Assembly (NCBI RefSeq): GCF_000514775.1
Contig: NZ_AZWO01000008.1
Span: forward strand, 145,810 to 209,809
Origin: Salinispora pacifica CNR114
GTDB taxonomy: Bacteria; Actinomycetota; Actinomycetes; Mycobacteriales; Micromonosporaceae
DNA length: 64,000 bases
Reading direction: 5' to 3'
Positions 1 through 7,210 of this stretch are shown here, piece after piece. The translations under genes were made by a program, and so were the position numbers. The notes below the pieces were generated by a model that saw only the letters and a program-made list of their open reading frames with translations, was not told the origin of the DNA and searched no databases. The first letter of the stretch is position 1, and every line of letters begins with the position of its first letter.

Positions 1-74
1 TCCACCCGGACCGGGGCGCGTCGGCGTTTCTGGCCTCGAACCTCCGTGCCGCCGGGTACCACCAGGCCCGGCGA

Positions 75-140
75 CGAGTGCCACCGATGGATGGGAACGA
101 GTGCCACCGGTGGACGGGAACCAGTGCGCGGTGGCGGGCG
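75..140. repeat. Tandem 23-bp repeat before the lipoprotein gene
   Basis: Two near-identical 23-bp units lie head to tail at 75-97 and 98-120, differing at two positions, with a degenerate third copy from 121 to about 140. The array ends 10 bases before the ATG at 151. Bases 1-74 look like the tail of something upstream, but I cannot identify it. Confidence 0.6.
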
Positions 141-150
141 TCGGAAGAGT

Positions 151-1092
151 ATGCGTCGAGTATTCGTCACCCTGTGCGTGCCCCTGCTGCTGGTCGCCGG
201 TTGCGCGCCGGCCGACTCGGAGCCGGCCGACGCCCCCCCGCCGGACGGCCGGCAGGCGGCGTTCGAAGAGCGGGCCACCCAGATCGCCGCGGCCTGGCAG
301 CCCGGCCCATCCTGGAGTGACGGGTACATCCCACTCCAGGAGCCCGCCATGACCGTCGGAGACCCCGGCTTCACCCCGGACACTCAGGCCGCCTTCCAGG
401 CCGGCTGGTACCGGGACCAGATTCCGCTGCCGACGGACCAGCCCGAAGACGGCACCATCCAGTTCCCCTCCGGCACCCTCACCGTGCCGCTGGTCAGCGC
501 TGCCGAGGCGTACCGGGAACTCGACCGGGGCGACCCACCGGCCTGCGACGGGCGGCCGACGAACCCGGCCACCCCACCAGCCCCGGCGGATGGGCCGGAC
601 ACCGGGGTGAGCACCTCGCCGCAGACCGCCTGCATCCCGCTCACCGTCACCGCCGTCGAGCTCGACAGCGTGCCGGTGCGGACCAGTCGCGGCGAGGCAG
701 CGGTGCCGGCCTGGCTGTTCACCATTGACGAGCTGACCGCCCCGGTGGCCCGGCTCGCGGTCGCCCCGACCGCCGTCGGAGAGCCGCCGGAGCCGACCGC
801 ACCCACCGCGCCACTGCACCAGGAACTGGTCGGGGCGCTGGACCTGCGCGCCGTGGACGACGCCACGCTGACCGTGCGGGTCGGCATCGGTGCGTGTGAC
901 ACCAGCGTCACCCCACTGGTATACGAACAGGATGACGTGGTGGTGGTCGGCGGCGCGGTGACCCGCAGCACCGGTGTCTGCACCGAGCAGCTTCTGCTCG
1001 AACCGGTGACCGTGCAGCTAGCCGCCCCGCTGGGGGAGCGGACCGTCCTCGACGTGCTCGGCGGTGGGCCGCTGCGGCTCACCACCGGCTGA
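151..1092 (+). CDS. Putative lipoprotein, function unknown
   Basis: Predicted 313-residue exported lipoprotein. The N-terminus has two arginines, a hydrophobic stretch and a lipobox-like LLVAGC, so the mature protein would begin at a lipid-anchored cysteine on the outer face of the membrane. A proline- and acid-rich linker follows, then a region with paired cysteines. I chose the ATG at 151, not an upstream in-frame ATG, because it places the signal peptide at the very N-terminus and leaves the repeat array outside the gene. No enzymatic motif is recognised. It converges with the phosphorylase gene 24 bases downstream. Confidence 0.75.
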   Translation: MRRVFVTLCVPLLLVAGCAPADSEPADAPPPDGRQAAFEERATQIAAAWQPGPSWSDGYIPLQEPAMTVGDPGFTPDTQAAFQAGWYRDQIPLPTDQPEDGTIQFPSGTLTVPLVSAAEAYRELDRGDPPACDGRPTNPATPPAPADGPDTGVSTSPQTACIPLTVTAVELDSVPVRTSRGEAAVPAWLFTIDELTAPVARLAVAPTAVGEPPEPTAPTAPLHQELVGALDLRAVDDATLTVRVGIGACDTSVTPLVYEQDDVVVVGGAVTRSTGVCTEQLLLEPVTVQLAAPLGERTVLDVLGGGPLRLTTG

Positions 1093-1116
1093 CCGGCGAC
1101 GGCCCGGCCGCCGGGC

Positions 1117-1920
1117 TCAGGGCAGCGCGAAGGGAAGCTTGATGCCCTCCAGGGCTGACCCGCAGGCGCAGTCCCGATCGGCCGGCAGCTGGGCCACCGC
1201 GGTGAAGAGCAGCTCCCGCAGGCGGGCGGTGTTCTCGCCGAAGACCCGGAACACCTCCTCCTGGGTCACCGATCCGCCGCCCGGCACGCCCGCATCGTGG
1301 TCGGTGACCAGCGCGATCGACGAGTAGCAGAGGGCCAACTCCCGGGCGAGCACCGCCTCCGGGTGGCCGGTCATGTTGACCACCGTCCCGCCGATGGCCG
1401 TGAACCAACGCGACTCGGCACGGGTGGAGAAGCGGGGACCCTCGACGACCACCACCGTCCCCCCGTCCACCGCCGGCAGGCCCCGCTCGGCGCCGGCGGC
1501 GAGCAGCGTACGCCGGCCGACCGGGCAGTACGGGTCGGCGAAGGAGACGTGCACCGCGCCCCGGTCGTAGTAGGTCTGTGCCCGACCACTGGTGCGGTCG
1601 ATCAGCTGGTCCGGCACGACGAACGTGCCGGGGCCCAACTCCGGGCGCAGCCCGCCGACCGCGCAGGGGGCGAGCACCTGGCGGACCCCGAGCGAGCGCA
1701 GCGCCCACAGATTGGCCCGGTAGGGGATCTGGTGCGGCGGATGCCGGTGATCCCGGCCGTGCCGGGGCAGGAACGCCAACCGGCGGCCCGCGACCTCGGC
1801 GATCGTGACCACGTCGGACGGCGACCCGTACGGGGTGTCTACTACGTGCTCGGTGGCGCCGTCGAGCAGGGCGTACAGCCCCGACCCGCCGATCACCGCG
1901 AGTTCTGCCGTGGGACTCAC
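1117..1920 (-). CDS. mtnP: S-methyl-5'-thioadenosine phosphorylase (PNP/MTAP family)
   Basis: 267 residues, typical for the trimeric PNP/MTAP family. Visible signatures: GGSGLY near residue 11 and FLPRHGRDH near residue 50 (phosphate binding), the PYRANLWAL segment, the NMTGHPEAVLARE substrate loop, and a VTDHDAG segment whose paired aspartates suit 6-aminopurine binding. The family cleaves methylthioadenosine with phosphate to adenine and 5-methylthioribose-1-phosphate in methionine salvage. A methylthioinosine-specific enzyme is the main alternative. A normal cytosolic housekeeping gene, outside the mobile element. Confidence 0.88.
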   Translation of the reverse strand: MSPTAELAVIGGSGLYALLDGATEHVVDTPYGSPSDVVTIAEVAGRRLAFLPRHGRDHRHPPHQIPYRANLWALRSLGVRQVLAPCAVGGLRPELGPGTFVVPDQLIDRTSGRAQTYYDRGAVHVSFADPYCPVGRRTLLAAGAERGLPAVDGGTVVVVEGPRFSTRAESRWFTAIGGTVVNMTGHPEAVLARELALCYSSIALVTDHDAGVPGGGSVTQEEVFRVFGENTARLRELLFTAVAQLPADRDCACGSALEGIKLPFALP

Positions 1921-2052
1921 CGAACCTCCCTCGTCTCTGTCGCGTCAGACCTTAGCCAGCGACCCAGCAGCAGGCTATGGTGCCAGGCATGACGTTGACG
2001 GGGTGGCTGGCACCGGTGTCCCCGGTTGTCCGGGCACGGTCGGACTGACGGG

Positions 2053-2652
2053 ATGTCCGACATGCAGGAAGAGGGGCGGGCGATCGGCGGGCAGGCGACG
2101 GAGTCGATGGCCGGGCGGTTGCTGGTCGCGGCACCGACGTTGAAGGATCCGAACTTCGACCGGACCGTGGTGCTGCTGGTCGCCCACGAACCGGGCGGGG
2201 CGCTGGGCGTCGTGCTCAACCGGGCCACCGAGATTCCGGTGGCGGAGGTACTCGGCGACTGGGGCGAGTTGGCCCGTGACCCGGCCGTGGTCTTCGAAGG
2301 GGGCCCGGTGCAGCCGGATTCGGCGATCTGCCTCGCCCGCATGCGCCACCCGCTGCGGCCGATGAAGAGCTTCCAGCAGATCTCCGGTGCGGTCGGCACG
2401 CTCGACCTGACGGTGGACCCGGAGCAGCTGCGGGAGAGCATCGTGGGCATCCGGGTCTTCGCCGGCTACTCCGGGTGGGAGTCGGGCCAGCTGGAGCAGG
2501 AGATCGCGGAGGGCTCCTGGTTCGTCCTGGACGCGTTGCCCGGCGACGCCTTCGTCGATCGTCCGGACGACCTGTGGCCGATGGTGCTGCGCCGGCAGGG
2601 CGGCATGATGGCGGCGGTGGCGCACTTCCCGGCGGACGTGGCGCTCAACTGA
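2053..2652 (+). CDS. YqgE/AlgH family protein (UPF0301)
   Basis: About 199 residues. The family hallmark is clear: AGRLLVAAPTLKDPNFDRTV near the N-terminus, then a GGALGVVLNR stretch and a C-terminal GYSGWESGQLEQEI segment. The family is conserved and cytosolic, with no established biochemical role. Several close starts exist (in-frame codons at 2026, 2053 and 2062); none has a strong ribosome-binding site, and 2053 is a compromise. It lies just upstream of the tRNA-Ala gene and belongs to the chromosome, not the element. Confidence 0.88.
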   Translation: MSDMQEEGRAIGGQATESMAGRLLVAAPTLKDPNFDRTVVLLVAHEPGGALGVVLNRATEIPVAEVLGDWGELARDPAVVFEGGPVQPDSAICLARMRHPLRPMKSFQQISGAVGTLDLTVDPEQLRESIVGIRVFAGYSGWESGQLEQEIAEGSWFVLDALPGDAFVDRPDDLWPMVLRRQGGMMAAVAHFPADVALN

Positions 2653-2680
2653 CCCGGTGCGGTGGCGGGCACCCCGCGCG

Positions 2681-2709
2681 ATGACCGCGCCGGCCGCCGT
2701 GTGTATAGT
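2681..2709 (+). promoter_or_regulatory. Promoter of the tRNA-Ala gene
   Basis: ATGACC at 2681-2686 (similar to a TTGACC -35 box), a 17-bp spacer and TATAGT at 2704-2709 (-10) form a good sigma-70-type promoter. Transcription would start near 2716, about 27 bases before the mature tRNA. Confidence 0.65.
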
Positions 2710-2742
2710 TCTCCCGTGCCCGGGCGACCGGGTAGTGCACAG

Positions 2743-2818
2743 GGGGCCGTGGCGCAGCTGGTAGCGCACCACACTGGCAGTGTGGGGGTCAGGGGTTCGA
2801 GTCCCCTCGGCTCCACCA
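2743..2818 (+). tRNA. tRNA-Ala (anticodon GGC), CCA encoded
   Basis: All four arms fold: acceptor GGGGCCG/CGGCTCC with the G3:U70 pair that identifies alanine tRNAs, D stem GCGC/GCGC, anticodon stem CCACA/TGTGG with loop CTGGCAG (anticodon GGC), and T stem AGGGG/CCCCT with loop TTCGAGT. The 3' CCA is encoded. An integrase gene begins 665 bases downstream, so the 3' half is the likely integration target (inference). Confidence 0.96.
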
Positions 2819-2819
2819 T

Positions 2820-2838
2820 CTTCCACCGCAGGTGGAAG
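2820..2838 (+). terminator. Hairpin after tRNA-Ala
   Basis: Perfect 8-bp stem CTTCCACC/GGTGGAAG with a 3-base loop directly after the tRNA CCA. No U tract follows. It probably ends tRNA transcription or limits 3' processing, and lies inside the presumed attachment region. Confidence 0.5.
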
Positions 2839-3140
2839 GGTGGAATTCATCGGCAGAGGCCGATCTACCGTGATCTTGTGCTCACAGTTGTGCTCACAAT
2901 GATCCGTTACGCTGACTCCCATGGCGCTCGGCTGTGAGCACGGGAGGAAAGATGGCGGTCCGCGATTCAGGTGTGGGGCTAGTTCCTGACGCCCTGCCGT
3001 ACCCAAGGCGTAGCACCTCGACGGTCCGACGCTCGTCAACGATGAGTGGGGCCGCAGCGAGGTCAGACTTCCGTCTGTCTCTCCGGAACGCCTCTGCACG
3101 CCGCTTCTTCTGCGGTGCCTGCGTGGGACAGCCTTCTCAG
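2839..3140. other. Presumed attL flank, no gene seen
   Basis: No convincing coding sequence in the roughly 300 bases between the tRNA hairpin and the structured leader. It contains clustered TGTGAGCAC repeats (listed separately) and is where the integrase and accessory proteins would be expected to bind. Short open frames here lack ribosome-binding sites and coding bias. Confidence 0.45.
2876..2941. repeat. TGTGAGCAC repeat cluster near the attachment site
   Basis: TTGTGCTCACA occurs twice in direct orientation (2876-2886 and 2888-2898, period 12) and its inverted core TGTGAGCAC once at 2933-2941. Paired direct and inverted short repeats between the target tRNA and the integrase fit arm-type integrase sites or excisionase sites. 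Inference only; an operator is also possible. Confidence 0.45.
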
Positions 3141-3289
3141 CCGTAGCGCTCCCGATAACCCTGGCCGCTCACGATGAGCGCGGTGAGATCACCGTGCTCC
3201 GGATCGTCGCGCCCAGGTATGGATGGCGGTCCCGGCCACGTGCTCCACCACTTGACCGGGACCTTGATTGGACGCAGGAGGTCCAACCC
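3141..3289 (+). promoter_or_regulatory. Structured mRNA leader upstream of the integrase (copy A)
   Basis: This 150-base leader is partly duplicated upstream of the DUF2637 gene (14901-15050). Shared parts: a 5' block containing GTAGCGCT, CCGATAACCC and CTCACGATGAGC; a hairpin with arms GGTCCCGG/CCGGGACC; then CTTGAT and a hairpin TTGGAC/GTCCAA whose loop holds the GGAGG ribosome-binding site. In copy B the last stem is TCGGAC/GTCCGA, a compensating change that keeps the pairing. This suggests an RNA element controlling translation of the small ORF and the coupled integrase. Confidence 0.6.
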
Positions 3290-3487
3290 ATGAACCACCC
3301 TAAGACCCGACGATCGCAGCCTGCCCGGCCGGTGGCGCTAGCGATCGTCCCAGCGAGCCGTCTCGCCAGAGGCGAGGCCACGAGCCCTGTGCGCCGATCG
3401 CATGCGAAGGGCCGGTTGTTGCCTGCCGGGCAAGCGCGGATGCGCATTTCTGCGCCCCGAATCCCGCTGAACGGCGTCCGGCGATGA
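3290..3487 (+). CDS. Small basic ORF coupled to the integrase
   Basis: 65-residue arginine-rich peptide with no recognised domain. It has a strong AGGAGG site just upstream (inside the leader hairpin), and its TGA overlaps the integrase ATG in an ATGA junction, so translation is probably coupled. The same arrangement (leader, small ORF, ATGA junction) occurs at 15051, with an unrelated peptide, suggesting a regulatory leader ORF instead of a conserved protein. Confidence 0.5.
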   Translation: MNHPKTRRSQPARPVALAIVPASRLARGEATSPVRRSHAKGRLLPAGQARMRISAPRIPLNGVRR

Positions 3488-4626
3488 GCGTCCGACAAGA
3501 CCCGAAACGGAACACCTGGTACTACGTCATCGATCTGCCGCGTGGAGATGACGGCAAGCGTAAGCAGAAGTTCGTTCGCGGGTTCGAGACGGAGAAGGAG
3601 GCCCTAAAGGCCGAGGAACTGGCTCGCAAGCAGTTCGGCCAAAGCGAGTTGGCGGCAGACGGCACGATGGCCGCTGAACTGGTGAAGTGGCTGGAAGAGC
3701 GCGAACTGGATGTTGCGGTGACAACGCTGAGCAACTACCGCAACGCGATCATTAAGTACATCATTCCGCGGCTGGGTGCTCGGCGACTGTATGACCTGGA
3801 CAGGCAAACGATCAACGACTTCTACCGTCATCTGTTGAGGAAGGGCGGCCGGAGGGGTACGGGGCTGTCGGCGGAGACGGTCAGGCACGTCCACCGGACA
3901 CTGATGAAGGCGCTCAAGGACCTTGGCGTCGTCATCGATGGCGTCCGGCAGCCACGCCCCGACGAACGTGAGGAACATGGCCGAAAGGGGATTTGGACGG
4001 CGAAGCAGTGTGCTCAATTCTTGGCGCACATCGCCGATGACCGCCTCTACGCGGCCTGGGTGCTCGTCGTCGTGTGCGGCTTGCGTCGCGGCGAGGTGGC
4101 CGGGTTGAAGTGGTCGAAGATCGATCTGGATCGCAAGATCCTCCACGTCCACTGGCAGCGCGCTGTTGCATCCGGCGAAGTCGAGGGCGGCGTCGTCGAG
4201 AAGGCGCCGAAGGGCAAGAGCAAGAGGTCCATCCTCTTCGGCTCCGCTTTGGGCGCGGTGTTGTCGGAGCACCAGCGCCGACAGCAGAAGGAAATGGCCG
4301 AAGCTGGTCTGCTGTACAAGGAGCTCGGCTACGTCTTCTGTAAGGAGGACGGTACGCCGTACCATCCGAAATACTTCACGGACCGGTTCCGGGCTCTCTG
4401 TATCGCGGCGGGCGTACCGGTGATCGTGCTGCATGACGGGCGCCACACGTCCGCGACCGTTGGTGCTGACCATGGAGTGCCGCGACACGCGATGCAGAAG
4501 CGTCTGGGGCACGCGCGGGCGCGGATGACGGACGAGATCTACACCCATGTCCTGCCGGAGTCGGAGCGGCGATCTGCTGAGATCATGGAAGAGACGATCT
4601 TGGGGCCGCTCGGCCACGACGAGTAG
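3484..4626 (+). CDS. int: Tyrosine recombinase / site-specific integrase
   Basis: 380 residues. The N-terminus (to about 50) resembles an Arm DNA-binding domain, residues 60-160 the SAM-like core-binding domain, and the rest the phage integrase catalytic domain. The catalytic set is visible: Arg near 201 in CGLRRGE, His317 and Arg320 in HDGRH, His343 in LGHAR, and Tyr353 in DEIYTHV. It would integrate and excise the element at the adjacent tRNA-Ala. The ATG at 3484 overlaps the preceding small ORF, and a perfect terminator follows at 4644. Confidence 0.95.
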   Translation: MSVRQDPKRNTWYYVIDLPRGDDGKRKQKFVRGFETEKEALKAEELARKQFGQSELAADGTMAAELVKWLEERELDVAVTTLSNYRNAIIKYIIPRLGARRLYDLDRQTINDFYRHLLRKGGRRGTGLSAETVRHVHRTLMKALKDLGVVIDGVRQPRPDEREEHGRKGIWTAKQCAQFLAHIADDRLYAAWVLVVVCGLRRGEVAGLKWSKIDLDRKILHVHWQRAVASGEVEGGVVEKAPKGKSKRSILFGSALGAVLSEHQRRQQKEMAEAGLLYKELGYVFCKEDGTPYHPKYFTDRFRALCIAAGVPVIVLHDGRHTSATVGADHGVPRHAMQKRLGHARARMTDEIYTHVLPESERRSAEIMEETILGPLGHDE

Positions 4627-4643
4627 GCGACGACAAGGCGGCT

Positions 4644-4669
4644 GGGCGAGGTCGAATGGGACCTCGCCC
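4644..4669. terminator. Terminator between integrase and relaxase genes
   Basis: Perfect 10-bp stem GGGCGAGGTC/GACCTCGCCC with a 6-base loop, 18 bases after the integrase stop. The T-rich bases on the plus side are weak. It separates two convergent genes and may act in both directions. Confidence 0.75.
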
Positions 4670-4706
4670 TTGCCGTTTCCGTTCTCGTGTCTCGACTCGC
4701 GATTGA

Positions 4707-6149
4707 TCAAGCATTCCGTCGTGATGCCCGCTCACCTGTTGAACGTACGGTCGCTGCAGAGACGGGGACCGCTGGGGCGGGAGCATGAGAAAGTGAGGCG
4801 GTAGCAATCGTCTGTAGTCGGTCAGCGGCGAGTCGCGCCGCGCTGGCCTGGTGGAGTCTGTCTTGTGCCTCGCGGATGATCGCGAGGTTGTTCGCGATCA
4901 TCGATACACGCAGTACCAGTTGCAGTGCTGCGGCGGTGTCGTCATCGTTGCTGAGTCGGCCTGCAGCCGAGATCAGTCGGGACATGGATAGAAGTTGACC
5001 CGCGACCGGGTGCCACTGGCTCAGGCGTCGACCATGTGGTTCCCGGACTGCTCTGTCGAAGGTTTCCGAGATGTCGGTGAGGGGTCCGCCTCTGCGGCCC
5101 TCGAAGGCCCGCGCCGTCGACGCGAGGACGTCAGCAGCGGCGTAGGCGAGGGACGCGATGTGGTCTTCGCCGCCGGTTGGGTCCTCCGCGAGAAGACGGG
5201 CCCCGCGATCCGCCGCTGCCGTGGCCCGGCGGAAGGTGTCCGTCCGGTGTCGAGCTTCTGGGCGCCTCATCCCGCCGCGTGAGGTGGTGCCGGGAAGCAT
5301 GCCCCAGAGTTGTCGTAGCTGCGGGAGGGTGAGGTCTGGAGCAAGCCTGCCACCGCCGTACCAGACGGTGTCGCCGGAACTGGTGTGGTGGTCGGGGAGT
5401 CCGACGGCATAGCCCGTGACCTCGTCTGGGTTGATCGTGCTGTGCCGCAGCCGCACGAGGACACCGGCGGATTGAAGCCGGCTGAGGAAGTCGTCCTCGT
5501 CAACGGCCGCCACAGCGGCCGTACGTACCTCGCGGCGGAGCTTGTTCCGGGGTATCTCAGGCCGGCCCTGTCGGTGGCTTTTGTTCTGCTCCGCTGCGGT
5601 TGGCCGCCGGTGGCTGGTGTGGTCAACCGGGCCTACCTGGTACAGGCCGTAGCGTTGTTCGAGGTCTCGGGCGGCGGCTTGCGCCTTGACGCGTTCGTTC
5701 CAGGCCCAGACGGTCTCGCCGTCTTGCCGGACGAGCGTGGCCACGATGTGAATGTGGTCGTCGGCGTGGCGAACGGCCACCCATCGCACAGCGTCCGGGT
5801 CGCCATGCGGGGCGATGCCGACGGCGGCGACGATCTCGGCGGCGATGTGCGCCCATTGGCTGTCGGTGAGGATGCGGTCGGTGATGTGGTTGCGGACGGA
5901 GGTGTGCCAGACGAACTTTTGTGGCGGGTTCCTGCCGGCCCGGACGGGCTGTTCGAGCAGGCGGGCCAGGGCCCGGATGTCGTGGCGTCCGGAGGCGTGG
6001 GTTGGGGGTTCCAGCGAAGGTAGCTGGCTGGGGCCGGACCACGCGGCAACGAGGTGGGGGTTGACGTGTTCCTCAGCCTTCCCTGGCCCGAACAGGTAGC
6101 GGAGCAGTCCGCCTAAGTTCGTACCGCGGGGATGGATCGCGGGGATCAG
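4707..6149 (-). CDS. HUH relaxase (mobilization nuclease) with apparent CTG start
   Basis: 480 residues if begun at the CTG at 6147-6149. The N-terminus (IPAIHPRGTNLGGLLRYLFG) and the motif VRHADDHIHIV (residues 126-136, histidines 128, 132 and 134) are those of relaxase/mobilization nucleases, which nick oriT and lead the strand into the recipient. An upstream TGA belongs to mobC, and the CTG overlaps it (CTGA), the usual coupling position for ATG. The homologue at 18253 has ATG at the matching place, which supports this start. The C-terminal half is helical and unassigned. It forms an operon with the MobC-like gene and would act on the palindromic region beyond it. Confidence 0.88.
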   Translation of the reverse strand: MIPAIHPRGTNLGGLLRYLFGPGKAEEHVNPHLVAAWSGPSQLPSLEPPTHASGRHDIRALARLLEQPVRAGRNPPQKFVWHTSVRNHITDRILTDSQWAHIAAEIVAAVGIAPHGDPDAVRWVAVRHADDHIHIVATLVRQDGETVWAWNERVKAQAAARDLEQRYGLYQVGPVDHTSHRRPTAAEQNKSHRQGRPEIPRNKLRREVRTAAVAAVDEDDFLSRLQSAGVLVRLRHSTINPDEVTGYAVGLPDHHTSSGDTVWYGGGRLAPDLTLPQLRQLWGMLPGTTSRGGMRRPEARHRTDTFRRATAAADRGARLLAEDPTGGEDHIASLAYAAADVLASTARAFEGRRGGPLTDISETFDRAVREPHGRRLSQWHPVAGQLLSMSRLISAAGRLSNDDDTAAALQLVLRVSMIANNLAIIREAQDRLHQASAARLAADRLQTIATASLSHAPAPAVPVSAATVRSTGERASRRNA

Positions 6150-6598
6150 CGCAGCCGCCGGTCGATGTCGGCCACAAGAGCGTCGAGTCTGTCGAGTGCC
6201 TGCACGCACCGCCTGACGGCGTGCTCGAGCCAGACCGGCGCTTCGCCAGTGGCGTTGAGTGCTGCGGTGGCCTGGTTGAGGTTGGTGCCGGTACGCGTGA
6301 TGGCGGTCCGGGCAGCGAAGAGTTCCCGCTGCATGGCGGCGAGTTCTGCTCGGGTGACGCCGGTTCCGGCAATCAGAGCGCCGGGGACGGTGGTGCTCCT
6401 GGCGGCGGCCAACGCGGCGTCGGCGCAGAAGCCGGTCGGGGTCAGCCCGGCACGGTGCGCGGCGGTCACGACATCGCCGTGCTCGGCGTCGTCGAGCCGG
6501 AGGTTGATCCGTTGCCGCCGGCCCGGAAACTGGTGACGCCGGTCGGCGCCACGTGGGCTTGGCGTGTCGCCGGTCGCTGTTCGCGTACGGGTGTCCAC
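6146..6598 (-). CDS. MobC-like relaxosome accessory protein
   Basis: About 150 residues from a GTG. An arginine-rich start leads into QRINLRLDDAEHGDVVTAAH, a ribbon-helix-helix-like DNA-binding segment, then a helical region with GTNLNQATAALN, which is typical of MobC-type mobilization proteins. The family binds near oriT and helps the relaxase open DNA. Its stop overlaps the relaxase start by 3 bases, and the candidate oriT lies just upstream. Confidence 0.82.
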   Translation of the reverse strand: MDTRTRTATGDTPSPRGADRRHQFPGRRQRINLRLDDAEHGDVVTAAHRAGLTPTGFCADAALAAARSTTVPGALIAGTGVTRAELAAMQRELFAARTAITRTGTNLNQATAALNATGEAPVWLEHAVRRCVQALDRLDALVADIDRRLR

Positions 6599-6890
6599 CG
6601 TCGTCGCCTCCGCTTCGCACGTTCCTGCGTCCGAACGTGCGGCGGCGGGGTTATTGGCGACGCTACGGGTAGCGGCTCGGCATGACTCTGCTTCCGGTTC
6701 CGCTCGGGCTGTTACGGTGGAAGCAGGAGCCCGCGACCGGAAGCGAACGTGCTGGACCTGCTGGCTGCGGAAGCGGAACCAGTCGGATCCGCTTCGGCGC
6801 GAGGTATGGCAACTCGCCCTCGAAGGCGGAAGCCTGCCGGAGCGTCGGCGTGGCTGCTGTCGGCGCGCGGCGTGGTCGCGTTACCTTCTC

Positions 6891-6912
6891 CACTGACCCC
6901 GCTGGGTCAGTG
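6891..6912 (+). terminator. Terminator-like hairpin before the palindrome
   Basis: Perfect 9-bp stem CACTGACCC/GGGTCAGTG with a 4-base loop, followed by CTTTT at 6913-6917. It fits an intrinsic terminator on the plus strand, or one of the inverted repeats of an oriT. Confidence 0.55.
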
Positions 6913-6916
6913 CTTT

Positions 6917-6970
6917 TACCGGTCACCGGATGTGCCGACCGTGCACGGTCGGCACATCCGGTGACCGGTA
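6917..6970. repeat. 54-bp perfect palindrome
   Basis: Arms of 27 bases (6917-6943 and 6944-6970) are exact reverse complements with no spacer, centred on GTG/CAC. It is the longest perfect palindrome I noticed in the window. Position, facing mobC and the relaxase, suggests a relaxosome or partition site. Confidence 0.9.
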
Positions 6971-7188
6971 CTACAACTTGCTTGTCTGTCTTTCCACGCA
7001 CACCGGTTCCGGAACGGGGCGAGGCAGCGTTGACTTGAATCACCGATAGGGCGGTGAGCGTTCGCCATATTGATCTTGGGCCGCGCTCATGAGCAGTTCG
7101 GTTGTCGACCCCGAATGCAGTGGCTGACGGCAGTCTCTCGCCCCCCTCTTTGCAGGTCAAGTAGGTCTAGGGCTGCCATTCCTGAGAC

Positions 7189-7210
7189 TGATGCGGTATC
7201 ATTACAAGTG
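7189..7210 (+). promoter_or_regulatory. TGCGGTATCATTAC motif, likely promoter of a leaderless mRNA (copy 1)
   Basis: TATCAT at 7197-7202 lies 5 bases before the GTG at 7208, the spacing expected when transcription starts at the first base of the start codon. The surrounding TGCGGYATCATTACA is repeated at 8194 and 14264, so it may also be an operator. Confidence 0.5.

Larger units (their letters stand above)
6599..7207. other. Intergenic region, candidate oriT
   Basis: About 600 bases without a convincing gene, between divergent mobC and the gene at 7208. It contains clustered GGAAGC/GCTTCC words (6700-6800), a 9-bp hairpin (6891-6912) and a 54-bp perfect palindrome (6917-6970). Origins of transfer usually sit beside the relaxase genes and carry inverted repeats, so this is the best oriT candidate. 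No nick site can be assigned from sequence alone. Confidence 0.5.
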
